Assembly: GCF_030296595.1 (NCBI RefSeq)
Contig: NZ_AP027731.1
Span: 1,426,001 to 1,490,000 of the forward strand
Origin: Naasia aerilata
GTDB taxonomy: Bacteria > Actinomycetota > Actinomycetes > Actinomycetales > Microbacteriaceae
Length of the DNA stretch: 64,000 bases
Direction: 5' to 3'
Part shown: in pieces, positions 26,924-37,273 of the stretch
How the letters are laid out: every line of letters begins with the position of its first letter
Position numbering within the stretch: position 1 is the first letter of the stretch
Made by a program: the position numbers and the translations under genes
Notes under the pieces: model-generated
Told to the model about the DNA's origin: nothing
What the model saw: only the letters and a program-made list of their open reading frames with translations
Databases searched by the model: none

Positions 26924-28465
26924 GTGGCGGACAACATCCTGGAGATGCGTTCGATCACCAAGACGTTCCCCGGCGTGAAGGCGCTGCAGGACGTCACCCT
27001 CGAGGTCGAGCGGGGTGAGATCCGGGCCATCTGCGGCGAGAACGGTGCAGGCAAGTCGACGCTGATGAAGGTGCTGTCCGGGGTCTACCCGCACGGCACG
27101 TACGACGGCGACATCGTGTTCGAGGGCGAGGTCCTCGAGCTGCACAGCATCCGCGACAGCGAGGCCAAGGGCATCGTCATCATCCACCAGGAGCTCGCGC
27201 TCAGCCCGCACCTGTCGATCGCCGAGAACATCTTCCTCAACAACGAGATCAAGGGCCGCTTCGGCCTCATCGACTGGCAGAGGGCGAACTCGGAGGCGCA
27301 GAAGCTCCTCGATCGGGTGGGCCTCCGCGAGAAGGCCACGACCAAGATCATGGACATCGGCGTCGGCAAGCAGCAGCTCGTCGAGATCGCGAAGGCGCTG
27401 TCCAAGGAGGTCAAGCTCCTCATCCTCGACGAGCCGACCGCCGCGCTCAACGACGCGGACTCGGATCACCTGCTCGAGCTGATCCTCCAGCTGAAGCAGC
27501 AGGGGATCACGTCGATCATCATCTCCCACAAGCTCAACGAGATCGAGAAGATCGCCGACTCGGTCACCGTCATCCGCGACGGCAAGACGATCGAGACGAT
27601 GGCGAAGGCGGAGATCACCGAGGACCGCATCATCAAGGACATGGTGGGCAGGGACCTCGAGCACCGCTATCCGGACCACACGCCGTCGATCGGCGAGGAG
27701 GTCCTCCGCGTGGAGGACTGGACCGCGCACCACCCGCAGGACCCGACGCGCGTCATGGTCGACAACGTCAACATCACGGTGCGCCGGGGCGAAATCGTCG
27801 GCATCGCCGGACTGATGGGCGCGGGTCGAACCGAGTTCGCGATGAGCCTGTTCGGCCGCTCGTACGGGAGCCGGATCAGCGGTCGCGCGTTCATCAACGG
27901 CAAGGAGGTGAAGCTGCACTCGGTCGCGGAGGCCATCGAGAACGGCCTCGCCTACGCGACGGAGGACCGCAAGGTCTACGGCCTCAACCTCATCGACGAC
28001 ATCAAGCGGAACATCTCGATGGCGTCGCTGCGCAAGCTCGAGAAGCGCGGGCTCGTCAACGACGGCGAGGAGTTCACCGTCGCCAACGAGTACCGCAAGA
28101 GCATGAACATCAAGGCGCCGACGGTGCTGAGCAAGACCGGCAAGCTCTCGGGCGGCAACCAGCAGAAGGTCGTGCTGTCCAAGTGGCTCTACTCGGATCC
28201 CGAGGTGCTGATCCTCGACGAGCCCACCCGCGGCATCGACGTCGGGGCGAAGTACGAGATCTACACGATCATCAATCGGCTCGCGGCACAGGGGAAGGGC
28301 ATCCTCGTGATCTCCTCCGAGCTGCCTGAGCTGCTCGGCATCTGCGACCGCATCTACGCCCTCTCCGAGGGCCGGATCACGGGCGAGCTCCCCATCGCGG
28401 AGGCGACGCCCGAGGCGCTGATCAAGTACATGACCATGGAAGCCCCCGCTGAGGGACGCAGCTAG
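26924..28465 (+). CDS. gguA: Sugar ABC importer ATPase with two nucleotide-binding domains
   Basis: The 513-residue protein contains two ABC ATPase domains. The first has Walker [11 protein letters not shown]-loop [21 protein letters not shown] as the signature region and [10 protein letters not shown]. The second has a degenerate Walker A (GLMGAGRTE) but an intact signature LSGGNQQK and [11 protein letters not shown], as is normal in CUT2 ATPases. It powers the importer with the ChvE-type binding protein and the permease downstream. The start is GTG at 26924. The permease gene begins 21 bases after its stop. Confidence 0.95.
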   Translation: MADNILEMRSITKTFPGVKALQDVTLEVERGEIRAICGENGAGKSTLMKVLSGVYPHGTYDGDIVFEGEVLELHSIRDSEAKGIVIIHQELALSPHLSIAENIFLNNEIKGRFGLIDWQRANSEAQKLLDRVGLREKATTKIMDIGVGKQQLVEIAKALSKEVKLLILDEPTAALNDADSDHLLELILQLKQQGITSIIISHKLNEIEKIADSVTVIRDGKTIETMAKAEITEDRIIKDMVGRDLEHRYPDHTPSIGEEVLRVEDWTAHHPQDPTRVMVDNVNITVRRGEIVGIAGLMGAGRTEFAMSLFGRSYGSRISGRAFINGKEVKLHSVAEAIENGLAYATEDRKVYGLNLIDDIKRNISMASLRKLEKRGLVNDGEEFTVANEYRKSMNIKAPTVLSKTGKLSGGNQQKVVLSKWLYSDPEVLILDEPTRGIDVGAKYEIYTIINRLAAQGKGILVISSELPELLGICDRIYALSEGRITGELPIAEATPEALIKYMTMEAPAEGRS

Positions 28466-28486
28466 AGAACAAGGAGTCTTGACGAC

Positions 28487-29755
28487 ATGACGAACACGGA
28501 ACTCCGGCCCGGCGGCGGTCCCACCGGCAGCGAGGAGATCGGTCCTCCGCAGAACAAGGTGACGTCGGCGATCTCGCACGTCCTCGCCGACCTCGGCAAG
28601 AACGGCATCTTCGTCGCGCTCGTCCTGGTGGTCGCGCTCTTCGCGGTGCTGACCATCTCGGCGCGAGGCGACTCGATCCTGCTCCGGCCGCAGAACATCT
28701 CGAACCTGATCGTGCAGAACGGGTACATCCTGATCCTCGCGATCGGCATGGTCCTCGTCATCGTGGCCGGCCACATCGACCTGTCCGTCGGGTCGGTCGC
28801 GGCGTTCATCGGCGCGATCTCGGGCGTCTTCGCCGTGAAGATGGACCTCCCGTGGTGGATCGCGATCATCCTGTCGCTCGCGATCGGCGCACTGGTGGGC
28901 GCGTGGCAGGGCTTCTGGATCGCCTATGTGGGCATCCCGGCGTTCATCGTGACCTTGGCGGGCATGCTGATCTTCCGCGGCCTCGCCCTCGTCGTGCTCG
29001 GCAACTCGAACATCGGCTCCTTCCCCGCCGAGTACCGGGCCATCGGCAACGGGTTCCTCGAGTTCCTGCCGATCGACCTCGGGCCGCGCAGCTCGATCGA
29101 CCTGGTGACCCTCGGCATCGGCCTCATCGCGATCGTCGCCCTCGTCGTGCAGCAGATCCGCACCCGCGTCGGGCGCCAGAAGTACGGCCAGGACGTGGAG
29201 CCGTTCGGCTGGTTCATCGCCAAGCTGGTGCTGATCGCCGCCGCGATCGCGTTCTTCGCCTACGCGCTGTCCGCGGCGAAGGGCATCCCGGTGACGCTCA
29301 TCATCCTCGCGGTGCTCGTGCTCATCTACTCGACGGTCGCGAACCGCAGCGTCTTCGGCCGCCACATCTACGCGATCGGCGGCAACCGCCACGCCGCGGA
29401 GCTGTCGGGCATCAAGACGCGGTCGGTGGACTTCTGGCTGTTCGTCAACATGGGCGTCCTCGCGGCGCTCGCGGGCCTCGTGTTCACGGCTCGGCTCAAC
29501 CTGGCGGGCCCGAAGGCCGGTGACGGCTTCGAGCTCGAGGCCATCTCGGCCGCCTTCATCGGCGGCGCGGCGGTCCAGGGCGGCGTCGGCACCGTGAGCG
29601 GGGCCATCATCGGTGGCCTCATCATCGGCGTGCTGAACAACGGCATGTCCATCATGGGCATCGGCATCGAGTGGCAGCAGGCCGTGAAGGGGCTCGTGCT
29701 GCTGCTCGCCGTCGCGTTCGACGTGTTCAACAAGCGCCGCTCCGGCGGTCGCTGA
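28487..29755 (+). CDS. gguB: CUT2 monosaccharide ABC importer permease
   Basis: The 422-residue membrane protein has about ten hydrophobic segments, including GMVLVIVAGHIDLSVGSVAAF and a C-terminal GGAAVQGGVGTVSGA...GGLIIGVLNNGMS pattern, typical of CUT2 permeases of the RbsC/GguB type. It forms a homodimeric channel for the ChvE-GguA system. AAGGAG lies upstream of the ATG, 21 bases after the ATPase stop. A terminator follows at 29776. Confidence 0.95.
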   Translation: MTNTELRPGGGPTGSEEIGPPQNKVTSAISHVLADLGKNGIFVALVLVVALFAVLTISARGDSILLRPQNISNLIVQNGYILILAIGMVLVIVAGHIDLSVGSVAAFIGAISGVFAVKMDLPWWIAIILSLAIGALVGAWQGFWIAYVGIPAFIVTLAGMLIFRGLALVVLGNSNIGSFPAEYRAIGNGFLEFLPIDLGPRSSIDLVTLGIGLIAIVALVVQQIRTRVGRQKYGQDVEPFGWFIAKLVLIAAAIAFFAYALSAAKGIPVTLIILAVLVLIYSTVANRSVFGRHIYAIGGNRHAAELSGIKTRSVDFWLFVNMGVLAALAGLVFTARLNLAGPKAGDGFELEAISAAFIGGAAVQGGVGTVSGAIIGGLIIGVLNNGMSIMGIGIEWQQAVKGLVLLLAVAFDVFNKRRSGGR

Positions 29756-29775
29756 ACCCCGCACACGAGGGGAGA

Positions 29776-29809
29776 GGGGAGTCCGGGCCGGGTGCCCGGG
29801 CTCCCCTTT
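29776..29809 (+). terminator. Rho-independent terminator of the ggu operon
   Basis: GGGGAGTCCGGG and CCCGGGCTCCCC form a 12-base stem with one mismatch, followed by TTT, 20 bases after the permease stop. Confidence 0.8.
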
Positions 29810-29850
29810 CGCTGTCCGGGACGCCCGAGCTTCTCGATAGCGTGATGCGC

Positions 29851-31942
29851 ATGGACACGCTGCCCGCGATGCTCTCCGGGGTGGAGGCCGCTCTGGACTG
29901 GAGCGACGACGCTCCCGTCCGGCTGGCCGTTGGGCTGCCCGATGCCTCCTCGCCGTGGACCGCGCGTCCACTGGTCGAGCTCTTCACAGCCGACGAGCAG
30001 CGTGCCCGGACCAGCGAGGGCTACCTGCGCTCCCAGATCGGCGAGCGGCTGCGGCACCGCGACATCCGCCGGAGCGAATCGGACCGGTCCGCTGTCCTCG
30101 AGGTGGACCAGGAGGACCCGCTGACCGGGCTCCGCGTGACCACTCGAGTGGAGGCGCCGGCCGGCCTGCCCGCGCTCCGGGTGTCCTCGACCGTCACGAA
30201 CGGCGGCGAGGAGGGCGTCATCCTGACCGGCGCCACGACCCTCAGCGTCGGCATCCCGACGGGACCGGGGATGCGGCTCCTCTCCGCCCGCAGCGAGTGG
30301 CTCGGCGAGGCGCGCTGGGCCGAGCAGGAGCTCGACGCAGTGCTGCCGGATCTGAGCCTGTCCGCGCACGGGCAGGACGCGCGGGGGAAGTACGCGCAGG
30401 CGAGCCGGGGGACCTGGTCGACGGGCGGAGCCGTCCCGAGCGGGACGATCTTCGACCGGGACACCGGAGCAGCGCTCGGATGGCAGATCGAGAGCGCGGG
30501 CGGGTGGCTCTGGGAGCTCAGCCGACTGCGCGACGGCGCACGGCTGACCCTCGCGGGGCCTCAGGATCTCGAGCACCAGTTCGCGCTGCGGCTCGAGCCC
30601 GGGGCGTCGTGGACGACGGTGCCCGCCGCCGTCGTGCTCTCCCCCGACGGCAGCGATGGGGCCTTCGCCGAGCTGACCCGGTACCGCCGGTGGCTGCGGG
30701 CCCCGCGGGCCGCCGGGCGAGCCCTTCCCCTGGTCTACAACGACTTCATGAACACGCTCATGGGCAACCCGACCACCGATCGTGTCGCGCCCCTGATCGA
30801 GCACGCTGCCGCGGCGGGGGCGGACATCTTCTGCATCGACGCCGGCTGGTACGCGGACGAGCCCGGTTGGTGGGACTCGGTCGGGGAATGGCTGCCCTCG
30901 GAGCGGCGCTTCCCCCGTGGACTCGCCGAGGTGACCGATGCGATCCGTGCGGCGGGCATGCGGGTCGGGCTTTGGCTCGAGCCCGAGGCCGTCGGCGTGC
31001 GCAGCCCCTAGCCGCCCGCCTGCCCGATGACGCGTTCTTCCGCCGCTTCGGGCGCCGCGTGACCGAGAACGGCCGATACCAGCTCGACCTTCGCTCGCCG
31101 GCCGCTCGGGCCCATCTCGACGGCGTCGTCGACCGCCTCGTGCAGGAATTCGGCGTGAGCTTCCTGAAGCTGGACTACAACATCAATCCCGGTCCGGGCA
31201 CGGAGCGGGAGGGCGAGGGGCGGGCGCGGGCCTGCTCGGCCATGCGCGCGCGTTCGCCGAGTGGATGCGCGGAGTCCAGGAGCGACACCCCGAGCTCGAC
31301 CTCGAGAACTGCGGGTCCGGCGGCATGCGGATGGACTACCAGCTGCTCGAGGTGGCCGACCTGCAGTCCATGACGGACCAGCAGGACTTCCTGCGGGAGG
31401 CCGTCATCGCCGCCGCGGGTCCGTCGCTCGTCCTGCCCGAGCAGTGCGGCAACTGGGCCTACCCGAGCGTCGCCATGTCCGAGGAGGAGACCGCCTACAG
31501 CCTCGTGGGCGGGGTGCTGGGCCGCCTGTACCTGTCGGGGTTCCTCGGGGAGCTCCGTGCGGAGCAGCGCGAGCTCGTGCACGCCGCGACCGCCCTGCAC
31601 CGCGAGTGGCGCGGGGCGATCGCGCGGTCGGTGCCGTCCTGGCCGCTGGGCCTGCCCGGCTGGGAGGACGAGGTGTTCGCTCTCGCGCTGACCGCGGCCG
31701 ACTCGTGCCTCCTGGGCGTCTGGTCCCGCGGCGACGGGGGACCGGTCGCGGTGCCGGGCTACGACGGCTGGCGCGCGGTCCAGGTGTTCCCGCCGGCTGC
31801 CGGGGACGCGGCGGCAGCCGCCCCGGTCGACGGCACCCTGGCGGTGACGCTGCCCGCGGGGCCGTCCGCGCGCATCGTGCTGCTGACGCGCCCGTCCCCC
31901 GAGGCCGACTTGCCAGAAAATCCCGCTTCGGCGGCCGAATAG
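29851..31942 (+). CDS. GH36 alpha-galactosidase (two frame breaks)
   Basis: PLVYNDFMNTLMGNPT, FCIDAGWYADEPGWW, LWLEPEAVG, FLKLDYN with the nucleophile Asp (about residue 440), ENCGSGGMRMDYQLL and SMTDQQD with the acid/base Asp define a GH36 alpha-galactosidase. It removes alpha-galactose from imported galacto-oligosaccharides or hemicellulose side chains; no signal peptide is seen. Frame breaks at the C run 31005-31008 and the G run 31217-31220 are each mended by one base (697 residues). ATG at 29851 lies seven bases after TAGCGT (29838-29843), fitting a leaderless transcript. The last codons lie inside a long inverted repeat (31907-31961). Confidence 0.88.
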
Positions 31943-31961
31943 CGGGATTTTCTGGCAAGTC
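31907..31961. repeat. Perfect 21-base inverted repeat across the GH36 stop
   Basis: Bases 31907-31927 and 31941-31961 are perfect inverse copies with a 13-base loop. The left arm is coding (it contributes the C-terminal DLPENPA), the right arm begins at the stop codon. There is no T run in either direction. Confidence 0.85.
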
Positions 31962-31993
31962 GCCTCCGTCGGGAGCTCAGGAAGGGGAGTGGC

Positions 31994-33109
31994 ATGGGCC
32001 GGATCGTCGTGGCGCCCGACTCGTTCAAGGGGACGGCGTCGGCCCGGGATGCCGCCGCAGCGATCGCCCGCGGGTGGCGCTCGGCCCGGCCGTACGACGG
32101 AGTGGACGAGGTGCCGATGGCGGACGGCGGCGAGGGCACGATGGACGCCCTGGCCGCCGCCGTTCCGGGTGCCCGGCGCATCCTCGCCCGCGTCGAGGGA
32201 CCGGCCGGCGGGCGGGACACCGGGCACCTCGATGCGGAGTGGCTGCTGCTCCCGGCCGGGGACGGCGGGGGACCGGTGGCGCTGGTGGAACTCGCCGCAG
32301 CATCCGGCATCACGCTGCTCGACCGCCTCGCTCCCCTCGACGCCCACACCTACGGCTTCGGCCAGCTGATCGCCGCTGCGCTCGACGCCGGCGTCGAGCG
32401 GCTGCTGCTCGCGATCGGCGGCAGCGCCTCCACCGACGGCGGCAAGGGCGCGCTCGCGGCCCTCGGCGCGCGCCTCCGCACCGGGGACGGCCGTCCTGTG
32501 GCGCCCGGCGGCCGGGGGCTGGCCGAGGTCGCGACGGCGGACCTCTCCGCGCTTCGGGCGCTGCCGCCAGGCGGCGTGCTCGTCCTCAGCGACGTCACCA
32601 ACCCGCTGCTCGGGCCCTCCGGTGCCGCCGCCGTCTTCGCACCCCAGAAGGGTGCGAGTCCGGAGGAGGTGGCGCTTCTCGAGAGCGGCCTCACCCGGCT
32701 CGCCGCCCTTCTGCCCGCCGACCCCGCGACGCCGGGAGCGGGAGCGGCGGGAGGGGCCGGCTTCGGGCTCCTCGCGTGGGGCGCGACCCTCACCTCCGGC
32801 GCGGCGGTGGTCGCCGACACAGTGGGGCTGGATGCCCGCATCGCCGGCGCCGACCTCGTGATCACCGGGGAGGGGGCATTCGACGCGCAGACCGCGGCGG
32901 GGAAGGCCGCCGCCGAGGTCGCCGCCAGGGCCGGCCGGGCCGGGGTGCCGGTCGCGCTCGCCGCGGGCCGCATCGAGGCGCCTCCTGTCGGGTTCACGAG
33001 CGCCGTATCCCTGACCGCGCTGGCCGGCGGCCCCGACGCCGCGATGGGGGACCCGGTCCGCTGGCTGGAGCGTGCCGGTGCCGAGCTGGCCGCTCGCTTC
33101 GACGCCTGA
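31994..33109 (+). CDS. glxK: Glycerate kinase
   Basis: The 371-residue protein shows the GlxK/GckA type-1 glycerate kinase pattern: VVAPDSFKGTASA, PMADGGEGTMDAL, GIGGSASTDGG-type LLAIGGSASTDGGKGALAALG, PQKGA, and DLVITGEGAFDAQTAAGKA. It phosphorylates glycerate, giving 2-phosphoglycerate. AAGGGGAG lies nine bases before the ATG. It follows GH36 by 51 bases but separated by a long hairpin, and converges on xylB. Its link to the sugar genes is not clear; glucosylglycerate phosphorolysis by the GH13_18 enzyme would produce glycerate, but this is only a thought. Confidence 0.93.
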   Translation: MGRIVVAPDSFKGTASARDAAAAIARGWRSARPYDGVDEVPMADGGEGTMDALAAAVPGARRILARVEGPAGGRDTGHLDAEWLLLPAGDGGGPVALVELAAASGITLLDRLAPLDAHTYGFGQLIAAALDAGVERLLLAIGGSASTDGGKGALAALGARLRTGDGRPVAPGGRGLAEVATADLSALRALPPGGVLVLSDVTNPLLGPSGAAAVFAPQKGASPEEVALLESGLTRLAALLPADPATPGAGAAGGAGFGLLAWGATLTSGAAVVADTVGLDARIAGADLVITGEGAFDAQTAAGKAAAEVAARAGRAGVPVALAAGRIEAPPVGFTSAVSLTALAGGPDAAMGDPVRWLERAGAELAARFDA

Positions 33110-33115
33110 GCTCTG

Positions 33116-33177
33116 TCCGCATCAGTTCGGACTATCCGCAACGGCAGACCGATGCGGATAGTCCGAACTGATGCGGA
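33116..33177. repeat. Perfect 25-base inverted repeat between glxK and xylB
   Basis: Bases 33116-33140 and 33153-33177 are perfect inverse copies with a 12-base loop. They lie between two convergent genes, so a two-way terminator is likely although no T run is present. Confidence 0.85.
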
Positions 33178-33185
33178 TACGCGGG

Positions 33186-34607
33186 TCAGGCCGTCGCGGT
33201 CGCCGCCCGGTACTGCGCGCGGATCTCCGGGCGCGTGTCGACGGAGGGCTGCGCGGTGACCTCGAGCGGCCAGCCGGGGCGGGATCCGGAGAGCGCCCAC
33301 GCGGCCTGAACCGCGGCCCCGCCCGCCACGTACTCTCCGGGCGCGGGCACCGCGATCGGCGCGTCGAACACCTGGGCGGCGATGGCGGCGACCGCCGGGT
33401 TCTGCGCTGCGCCGCCGATCAGCAGCACGCGCTTCTCGGCGACCCCGTTGGCCCGGAGGGCATCGAGCCCGTCGGCGAGACCGCAGAGCAGCCCCTCAAC
33501 GGATGCCCGGGCCAGGTTCTCGCGGCTCGTCGAGCGCAGCGTCATCCCGTGCAGGGACGCGGTGGCGTCCGGCAGGTTAGGGGTGCGCTCGCCCTCGAAG
33601 TACGGCACGAGGACGAGACCATCCGCGCCCGGCGTCGCCGCGAGGGCGAGCCTGCCCAGCTCGTCGTGGTCGACCGCGAGGAGCCGAGCGGTCGCGTCGA
33701 GGACCCGCGCCGCGTTGAGGGTCGCGACGAGCGGGAGGAACTCGCCGCTCGCACTCGCGAATCCGGCGACCGTGCCCGACGCGTCGCGGGCCGGCGCATC
33801 GGTGACCGCGAAGACGGTGCCGCTGGTGCCGATGGACACGACGGCGTCGCCCGCCGTGGCCCCGAGCCCGAGGGCGGCGCCCGCGTTGTCGCCGGCTCCC
33901 GCGCCCACCACCAGTCCGGCAGGGATCCCGGGCTGTGCCACGGTGCGTCCCGCCTCTGCGGAGGGAGCGAGGACTCGGGGGAGCACCGCGTCGTGGCCGA
34001 GGGCGAGCGTGAGCAGCTCCCGGTCGTACGCCTCGTCGGCGGGGGACCAGTAGCTCGTGCCGCTCGCGTCCGACCGGTCGGTGACGAGCGCGTCCAGCAC
34101 CGGTCCGAGCGGCGACCCCTCGGCCGAGCCGTAGCCCAGCAGGCGCCAGGTCAGCCAGTCGTGGGGAAGCGCCACCGCGGCCACGCGGGCGGCGTTCTCG
34201 GGCTCGGCGTCGCGCAGCCAGCGGAGCTTCGTGGCGGTGAAGGAGGCGACGGGCACCGATCCGGTGCGCCGGGCGTACTCCTCGGCGCCGACCTCGGCGA
34301 TCAGGTCGCGGGCGGCCGGCGCGGAGCGGGTGTCGTTCCAGAGCAGGGCGTCGCGGATCACCCTCCCGTCCGCGTCGAGCACGACCATTCCGTGCTGCTG
34401 GCCGGCGACCGCGATCGCAGCGACGTCCTCGAGACCGCCGGCGTCCTGGATCGCGGCGAGCAGGGCGGTCCACCAGGCGGCGGGATCCACCTCGGTGCCC
34501 TCCGGGTGTGCAGCGCGCCCGGTGCGGATGATTGCTCCGGTCTCGGCGTCGCGAACGACCACCTTGCAGCTCTGGGTCGACGAGTCGACTCCGGCGACGA
34601 GCGTCAT
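33186..34607 (-). CDS. xylB: Xylulokinase
   Basis: The 473-residue FGGY kinase starts [16 protein letters not shown] and has [51 protein letters not shown] and [11 protein letters not shown], the classical xylulokinase set. It phosphorylates D-xylulose to xylulose 5-phosphate. GAGAGGAAA lies before the ATG. It follows xylA on the same strand after 139 bases that contain a 16-base hairpin and a family-wide intergenic repeat, so expression may be uncoupled from xylA. Confidence 0.95.
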   Translation of the reverse strand: MTLVAGVDSSTQSCKVVVRDAETGAIIRTGRAAHPEGTEVDPAAWWTALLAAIQDAGGLEDVAAIAVAGQQHGMVVLDADGRVIRDALLWNDTRSAPAARDLIAEVGAEEYARRTGSVPVASFTATKLRWLRDAEPENAARVAAVALPHDWLTWRLLGYGSAEGSPLGPVLDALVTDRSDASGTSYWSPADEAYDRELLTLALGHDAVLPRVLAPSAEAGRTVAQPGIPAGLVVGAGAGDNAGAALGLGATAGDAVVSIGTSGTVFAVTDAPARDASGTVAGFASASGEFLPLVATLNAARVLDATARLLAVDHDELGRLALAATPGADGLVLVPYFEGERTPNLPDATASLHGMTLRSTSRENLARASVEGLLCGLADGLDALRANGVAEKRVLLIGGAAQNPAVAAIAAQVFDAPIAVPAPGEYVAGGAAVQAAWALSGSRPGWPLEVTAQPSVDTRPEIRAQYRAATATA

Positions 34608-34636
34608 CGCGTTTCCTCTCTCGCGCGAACTGCCCA

Positions 34637-34672
34637 GTGAGTCCCTGGCCGATGCCTCGGCCAGGGACTCAC
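34637..34672. repeat. Perfect 16-base inverted repeat in the xylA-xylB gap
   Basis: GTGAGTCCCTGGCCGA (34637-34652) and its exact inverse (34657-34672) surround a four-base loop. It may reduce read-through from xylA into xylB. Confidence 0.8.
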
Positions 34673-34680
34673 GCTCGTGA

Positions 34681-34719
34681 TCTTCGAGACGCTCGCTTCG
34701 CGAGGTCCTCGATCAGCGG
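34681..34719. repeat. Intergenic repeat, TTCGAGACGCTCGC type, copy 1
   Basis: TTCGAGACGCTCGCTTCGCG followed by AGGTCCTCGATCAGCGG has a short hairpin GCTCGCTTCGCGAGG. A second copy is at 59349-59386. The sequence type is familiar from gaps in Microbacteriaceae genomes (recalled, not searched). Confidence 0.6.
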
Positions 34720-34746
34720 CGCTGGAGTGGGCAGGTCAGGGGTGGG

Positions 34747-35943
34747 TCAGCCGCGGGCGCCGAGCAGGTGCTCGGTGGCCAGCTGCTGGAGACGGACGAA
34801 GCCGAAGCCCTTGCCGCCGAGGTAGGCGGAGGCGTCGAAGTCCTCGAACGCGGAGCGGTCCGCGAGGAGGTCGTCATAGCTCTCGCCCTCGTTGAGGGTC
34901 GGCTTTCCGAGCTCGGTCACCTTGGCCGCCTCGAGCGCCTCCTGCACCTCGGGGTCGGCCCGGAACGCCGCGGCCCGCTCCTTGAGGATCAGGTAGTTCG
35001 CCATGTTCGCCTTGGCCGACTCCCACACGCCGGTCTCGTCCTCGGTGCGGCTCGGCTTGTAGTCGAAGTGGCGCGGGCCGTCATAGGTGGGTCCGCCGGC
35101 CGGGCTGCCGTTCTCCAGCAGGTCGACGAGCGCGAACGCGTTGTAGAGGTCACCGTGGGCGAAGACGAGGTCCTGGTCGTACTTGATGCCGCGCTGCCCG
35201 TTGAGGTCGATGTGGAACAGCTTGCCCTGGTACAGCGCCTGGGCGATGCCCGCGGCGAAGTTGAGGCCCGCCATCTGCTCGTGGCCGACCTCGGGGTTGA
35301 TGCCGACCAGCTCGGGACGCTCCAGCGTCTCGATGAACGCGAGGGCGTGGCCGAGGGTCGGCAGGAGGATGTCTCCGCGGGGCTCGTTGGGCTTCGGCTC
35401 GATCGCGAACCGGAGGTCGTAGCCCTTGTCGGTCACGTAGTCGCCGAGCAGGTTGACGGCCTCGCGGTAGCGCTCGAGCGCGGCGCGGATGTCCTTCGCG
35501 GCGTCGTACTCGGCGCCCTCGCGGCCGCCCCACATCACGAAGGTCTTGGCGCCGAGCTCGGCGGCGAGGTCGATGTTGCGGAGCACCTTGCGCAGCGCGA
35601 AGCGGCGGACGGCGCGATCGTTGGAGGTGAACCCGCCGTCCTTGAAGACCGGGGCGCTGAACAGGTTGGTGGTGACCATCGGGATGATGAGCCCGGTGTC
35701 GGCGAGCGCCTGCTTCAGGCGCTCGATCTCGGTCTGGCGGACCTCATCGGTGGAGCCGAAGGGGAACAGGTCGTCGTCGTGGAAGGTGAGGCCATAGGCG
35801 CCCAGCTCCGCGAGCTTCTCGACCACGTGCACGGTGTCGAGGTGCTCGCGCGTGGGGCCGCCGAAGGGGTCGGTGCCGTTATAGCCGACGGTCCAGAGAC
35901 CGAAGGAGAACTTGTCGTCGCGAGTGGGGGTGGGTCCGGTCAC
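34747..35943 (-). CDS. xylA: Xylose isomerase
   Basis: The 398-residue protein matches actinobacterial class I xylose isomerases: [28 protein letters not shown] with the catalytic His, [28 protein letters not shown] with metal-binding Glu, [10 protein letters not shown] and [15 protein letters not shown] with metal-binding Asp residues. It interconverts D-xylose and D-xylulose (and glucose/fructose). GTG at 35943 was chosen because AAGGA lies eight bases before it; longer in-frame starts add 13 residues without a ribosome site. It is divergent from the ROK regulator with 68 bases between the start codons. Confidence 0.96.
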   Translation of the reverse strand: MTGPTPTRDDKFSFGLWTVGYNGTDPFGGPTREHLDTVHVVEKLAELGAYGLTFHDDDLFPFGSTDEVRQTEIERLKQALADTGLIIPMVTTNLFSAPVFKDGGFTSNDRAVRRFALRKVLRNIDLAAELGAKTFVMWGGREGAEYDAAKDIRAALERYREAVNLLGDYVTDKGYDLRFAIEPKPNEPRGDILLPTLGHALAFIETLERPELVGINPEVGHEQMAGLNFAAGIAQALYQGKLFHIDLNGQRGIKYDQDLVFAHGDLYNAFALVDLLENGSPAGGPTYDGPRHFDYKPSRTEDETGVWESAKANMANYLILKERAAAFRADPEVQEALEAAKVTELGKPTLNEGESYDDLLADRSAFEDFDASAYLGGKGFGFVRLQQLATEHLLGARG

Positions 35944-36011
35944 AGTGACGTCCTTGTCTGTCGAATTGTTGCGTGTGTGCACATATTACCCGCTCTCGCT
36001 ATCGTTGCGAC
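35944..36011. promoter_or_regulatory. Divergent xylA / xylR promoter region
   Basis: TATCGT (36000-36005) ends six bases before the xylR ATG and fits a leaderless start. TAATAT on the minus strand (35988-35983) is a candidate -10 for xylA. GTTGCG occurs twice (35968, 36004) and may be part of ROK regulator sites, but I could not define an operator. Confidence 0.45.
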
Positions 36012-37187
36012 ATGTCCAATACGGGCAGCAACCTGGATCGGCTCCGGCGCGGCAATCTGGCCGCGGTGCTGCGCATCGTGCACCGAGCACAGCAGGTCTC
36101 GCGCGCCCAGATCACCGCGTCCACCGGGCTCTACCGGTCGACCGTCGGGGCGCTGGTGACCGAGCTCGAGTCGCTCGGCCTCGTGATCGAGGGGGAGCCG
36201 GAGGCCACCAACCGGGTGGGCCGGCCGTCTCCCGTCGTGCGCCCGGCTCCGGAGGTGGTCGCACTCGCCGTGAATCCCGAGGTCGACGCGATCACCGTCG
36301 GCGTGGTGGGGCTGGGAGCACGGGTCGAGCACCGCGTGCGGCTCCCCGTGTCGAGCCCCGCAACGGTCGAGCGCACCGTGGGACTCGTCGCGGAGCTCAT
36401 GTCGGCGGGCGACTCCGGACCGCTCGAGGGCCGCCGAGTCGTCGGCGTGGGAGTGGCCGTGCCCGGCCTGGTCCGCGCGGCGGACGGACTCGTGCGGTGG
36501 GCGCCGCACCTCGGATGGCGCGACGTGCCCATCGCGGCGCTGCTCGAGGAGGCCGTCGGGGTGCCCGCGGCTGCGGACAACGACGCAAGCCTCGGCGCGC
36601 TGGCCGAGCACCTGTTCGGCGTGGGCCAGGGCGTCGACGATCTCGTCTACGTCAACGGCGGCCCCAGCGGCATCGGCGGCGGAGTCATCGCGGGCGGGCG
36701 TCCCCTCCGCGGGGCGGGCGGCTACGCGGGCGAGATCGGGCACAACCGCCCCGGAGTGCGGGGCTCCGAGGACCGGCTGAGCGACAGCGGCGCCCTGGAG
36801 GACGAGGTCAGTCGTGCGCGCCTGCTCGCCGTTCTGGGACTGACGGAGGCCGACGAGCCCACGCTCGCGCGGGCGCTCCTGTCCTCCCGCGACGACGCGG
36901 TCCGCGGCGAGCTCGACCGCCAGCGCGCCATCCTCGGCACCGCGCTCAGCAACGCCGCCAACGTGCTGAATCCCTCGCTCATCGTGCTGGGCGGGTTCCT
37001 CGCCACGATCCTCGCGTCCGATCCGGAGCGGCTCGCCGCCCTCGTCGCCTCGCAGACGCTTCCGCCGGCCGCGGAGGACCTCCGGCTCGATGCCGCCGCG
37101 CTCGCGGAGGACCGCCTGCTCATCGGGGCCGCCGAGCTCGTGTTCGCGCCGCTGCTCGCCGACCCCGCGGCCGGTCCCCGCCGCTGA
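36012..37187 (+). CDS. xylR: ROK-family transcriptional regulator (XylR type)
   Basis: The 391-residue protein has an N-terminal winged helix ([24 protein letters not shown], residues about 30-55) and a ROK sugar-kinase-like domain ([34 protein letters not shown]). It most likely represses xylA/xylB without xylose. Unlike most ROK proteins the zinc motif CxCGxxGC after GEIGH is absent; the region reads [16 protein letters not shown] with no Cys. ATG at 36012 follows TATCGT by six bases (leaderless). The GH1 gene follows after 86 bases on the same strand. Confidence 0.88.
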   Translation: MSNTGSNLDRLRRGNLAAVLRIVHRAQQVSRAQITASTGLYRSTVGALVTELESLGLVIEGEPEATNRVGRPSPVVRPAPEVVALAVNPEVDAITVGVVGLGARVEHRVRLPVSSPATVERTVGLVAELMSAGDSGPLEGRRVVGVGVAVPGLVRAADGLVRWAPHLGWRDVPIAALLEEAVGVPAAADNDASLGALAEHLFGVGQGVDDLVYVNGGPSGIGGGVIAGGRPLRGAGGYAGEIGHNRPGVRGSEDRLSDSGALEDEVSRARLLAVLGLTEADEPTLARALLSSRDDAVRGELDRQRAILGTALSNAANVLNPSLIVLGGFLATILASDPERLAALVASQTLPPAAEDLRLDAAALAEDRLLIGAAELVFAPLLADPAAGPRR

Positions 37188-37273
37188 GGGGGCGCCCCCG
37201 GGGACGCTCCGGGGATGCGTGCCAGACTTCCCCAGGACGTGCGCCTCCTCGCGGCGCGGATGGAGCTGCACCT

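Noticed and set aside
26831-29971. Open frame of over 1000 codons on the minus strand opposite the ggu genes
   Set aside because: It is the mirror of strongly GC-biased codons in gguA and gguB; its translation is low-complexity Arg/Asp/Leu/His and has no start signals.
31011-31264. GH36 as a genuine pseudogene
   Set aside because: Both breaks are at C and G runs and restored sequence keeps every catalytic motif without any other stop.
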